Assembly: GCA_910579275.1 (NCBI GenBank)
Contig: CAJTTO010000001.1
Span: 144,681 to 208,680 of the forward strand
Length of the DNA stretch: 64,000 nucleotides
Origin: an uncultured Lachnospiraceae bacterium
GTDB lineage: Bacteria > Bacillota > Clostridia > Lachnospirales > Lachnospiraceae
Direction: 5' to 3'
Below, in pieces: positions 62,834 to 64,000 of this stretch. The position numbers were made by a program, and so were the translations under genes. Positions within the stretch are counted from its first letter, which is position 1; each line of letters opens with the position of its first letter. The notes below the pieces were generated by a model. The model made no database searches. It was not told where the DNA came from and saw nothing but the letters and a program-made list of their open reading frames with translations.

Positions 62834-63970
62834 ATGAAAAAAGAAAAGAAATATCATTTCTGGAAAAGCAGTCTGCGGGGACTGTATATTCTTTTTCGGC
62901 TTCAGCCTGTTGGAATGGTTTTATATATTCTGGGTTCGACTGTACATGGGTTGTCTTGGGCATGGGAAATTGTGTGCATGCAATATTTTTTTGACACGGT
63001 GTCTCAGGCAGCCTGTGGGGAGGCAGAAATCGAAGAAGTGTTTGTATGGCTTATAATAACAGGGATATCTTATATTTTCTCCCAATTTATGAACGGAGCA
63101 TTTAACTGCTATGGGCAGATATGCAACCTAAAGATATCAAGAAATATGAATGAAATGCTTTTTAACAGGACAAATGCCATGGAACTGGAGGAACATGAAA
63201 ATGTTGCACAGATGGAACGACTAAATCGTGCAATAAATGGGAGTCAGTTTTTATTCTGGGTATGCACTACTATTCTGGATCTTGTTTTCTATTATGGAAT
63301 CTACTTTCTCTTTATCGGTGGGTATATGATGTATTTGGAGCCAGTGTTAGGATGCAGCATTATTTTAATCTTTGTTCCTTGTCTGTTGTCCAAAATGGCT
63401 AATTACTACATATTCGGAAAAAAGGAGAAAGAAGCTGCTTCGGTGAGAAGGCATGCTGAGTATTATGAGAAGTATATGGTTGATAAAGCCTATTTTAAGG
63501 AAACGAGACTTTGGGGAGCTGAAAACATTTTTTATGATCGATTTGAGAAAGCATTGATACGTTTAGGGAAAATTGAATGGAAGGCACAGAAAACAAAAAG
63601 TTTGACGGATCTAGCAGCGAGAACCGTGACGGTGATTTGCTATTGTATGATCCTTTATATGCTAGTCGTCTTTATAATGGGCGGAAAAATATCGGTGGGG
63701 GCATTTGCGGCCATACTGGGTTCTCTGTCAAGGCTTTATTCCAACATGGATGAGCTTATATCCGAACGGATCGGATGGGCTTCTGAAAATGTTGCGTCGG
63801 TGGACAATTTTCTGGAGTTTGTTGAGGAACAGACGACGGAAAGGCGGAATATAGACATACAGGAGTTTCAGGAGATTTTGCTCCAGCAGGTGAGCTTTAC
63901 TTATCCGGAAGCTGACATGCCTGCTGTCCGGGACATCAATCTTTCTAGAGTAGTCTCGGAAACTCACTGA
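62834..63970 (+). CDS. ABC exporter partner, truncated before its ATPase domain
   Basis: A 378-residue remainder of a second half-transporter. The membrane domain is complete (about 15-330), and the ATPase domain starts normally with VSFTYPEADMPAVRDINLS (about residues 353-370). It then changes abruptly to RVVSETH and a stop, with no Walker A, signature or Walker B in any frame up to base 64000. The expected length is about 600. The break near 63945 suggests an insertion (its interior beyond the window) or an assembly join. As it stands the subunit cannot bind ATP. ATG follows GGAGTG, 22 bp after the first exporter gene. Confidence 0.75.
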   Translation: MKKEKKYHFWKSSLRGLYILFRLQPVGMVLYILGSTVHGLSWAWEIVCMQYFFDTVSQAACGEAEIEEVFVWLIITGISYIFSQFMNGAFNCYGQICNLKISRNMNEMLFNRTNAMELEEHENVAQMERLNRAINGSQFLFWVCTTILDLVFYYGIYFLFIGGYMMYLEPVLGCSIILIFVPCLLSKMANYYIFGKKEKEAASVRRHAEYYEKYMVDKAYFKETRLWGAENIFYDRFEKALIRLGKIEWKAQKTKSLTDLAARTVTVICYCMILYMLVVFIMGGKISVGAFAAILGSLSRLYSNMDELISERIGWASENVASVDNFLEFVEEQTTERRNIDIQEFQEILLQQVSFTYPEADMPAVRDINLSRVVSETH

Positions 63971-64000
63971 AGATGCAACAGAAAAACAGGCCATATAAAC
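63946..64000. other. Sequence of unknown origin joined inside the ABC gene
   Basis: The last 55 bases do not continue the ATPase domain in any frame and resemble nothing else in the window. They could be the edge of a mobile element or a contig-join artefact. No inverted repeat can be assessed because the far side is not visible. Confidence 0.4.

Overview
The window looks like about 64 kb of chromosome from a low-to-medium GC Gram-positive anaerobe, most likely a gut Clostridia of the Lachnospiraceae type (Bacillota). The grounds are AddAB instead of RecBCD, LacI-controlled sugar ABC transporters without an encoded ATPase, lipoprotein binding proteins, two M3 oligoendopeptidases F, a vanG-type D-Ala-D-Ser cluster and strong AGGAGG ribosome binding sites. 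No rRNA, tRNA or CRISPR array was seen. The species assignment is inference.

Layout. (1) 1-9.6 kb: end of a sugar-binding protein, two MalF/MalG-type permeases, and a secreted 2224-residue protein with seven Ig-like repeats, a GH16 beta-glucanase domain and seven carbohydrate-binding-like modules, the last three nearly identical at DNA level. (2) 9.6-10.9 kb: a short AT-rich patch with a class I methyltransferase, flanked by remnants of an ABC-2 permease and possibly a PASTA-like protein end. (3) 10.9-18.3 kb: pepF, then vanR-vanS, then a vanG-type D-Ala-D-Ser ligase and a vanT membrane serine racemase. No vanXY is present. (4) 18.3-22.1 kb: an AT-rich restriction-modification island holding a beta-class DNA methyltransferase and a nuclease-methylase fusion. 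(5) 22.2-27.9 kb: an unrecognised 406-residue protein, then a minus-strand MoxR / DUF58 / transglutaminase operon. (6) 28.0-43.4 kb: a divergent LacI regulator and an operon of two permeases, a lipoprotein binding protein, GH130, GH20, GH38, GH85 and a ROK kinase. (7) 43.5-50.9 kb: an HD-GYP protein, a small PH-domain protein, a second PepF and a GGDEF protein. (8) 50.9-59.7 kb: addB, addA, a HAD phosphatase and a CPBP protease. (9) 60-64 kb: a flavin reductase and two ABC exporter genes, the second cut off before its ATPase domain near the window end.

How the parts work together. The best supported coherent system is the 29.5-43.4 kb operon, which reads as a complete N-glycan catabolic locus. 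A secreted GH85 lipoprotein would release glycans from glycoproteins at the chitobiose core. The ABC transporter would import them. Cytoplasmic GH38 alpha-mannosidase, GH20 hexosaminidase and GH130 mannoside phosphorylase would dismantle them, and the ROK kinase would phosphorylate a released sugar. The van cluster can in principle make and attach D-Ser (VanT plus ligase) under VanRS control, but it lacks the usual enzyme that removes D-Ala-D-Ala precursors, so resistance may be incomplete or cryptic.

Starts were chosen from ribosome-binding-site spacing. Domain names come from motifs recognised by eye. Composition statements are visual estimates, and no database search was run.
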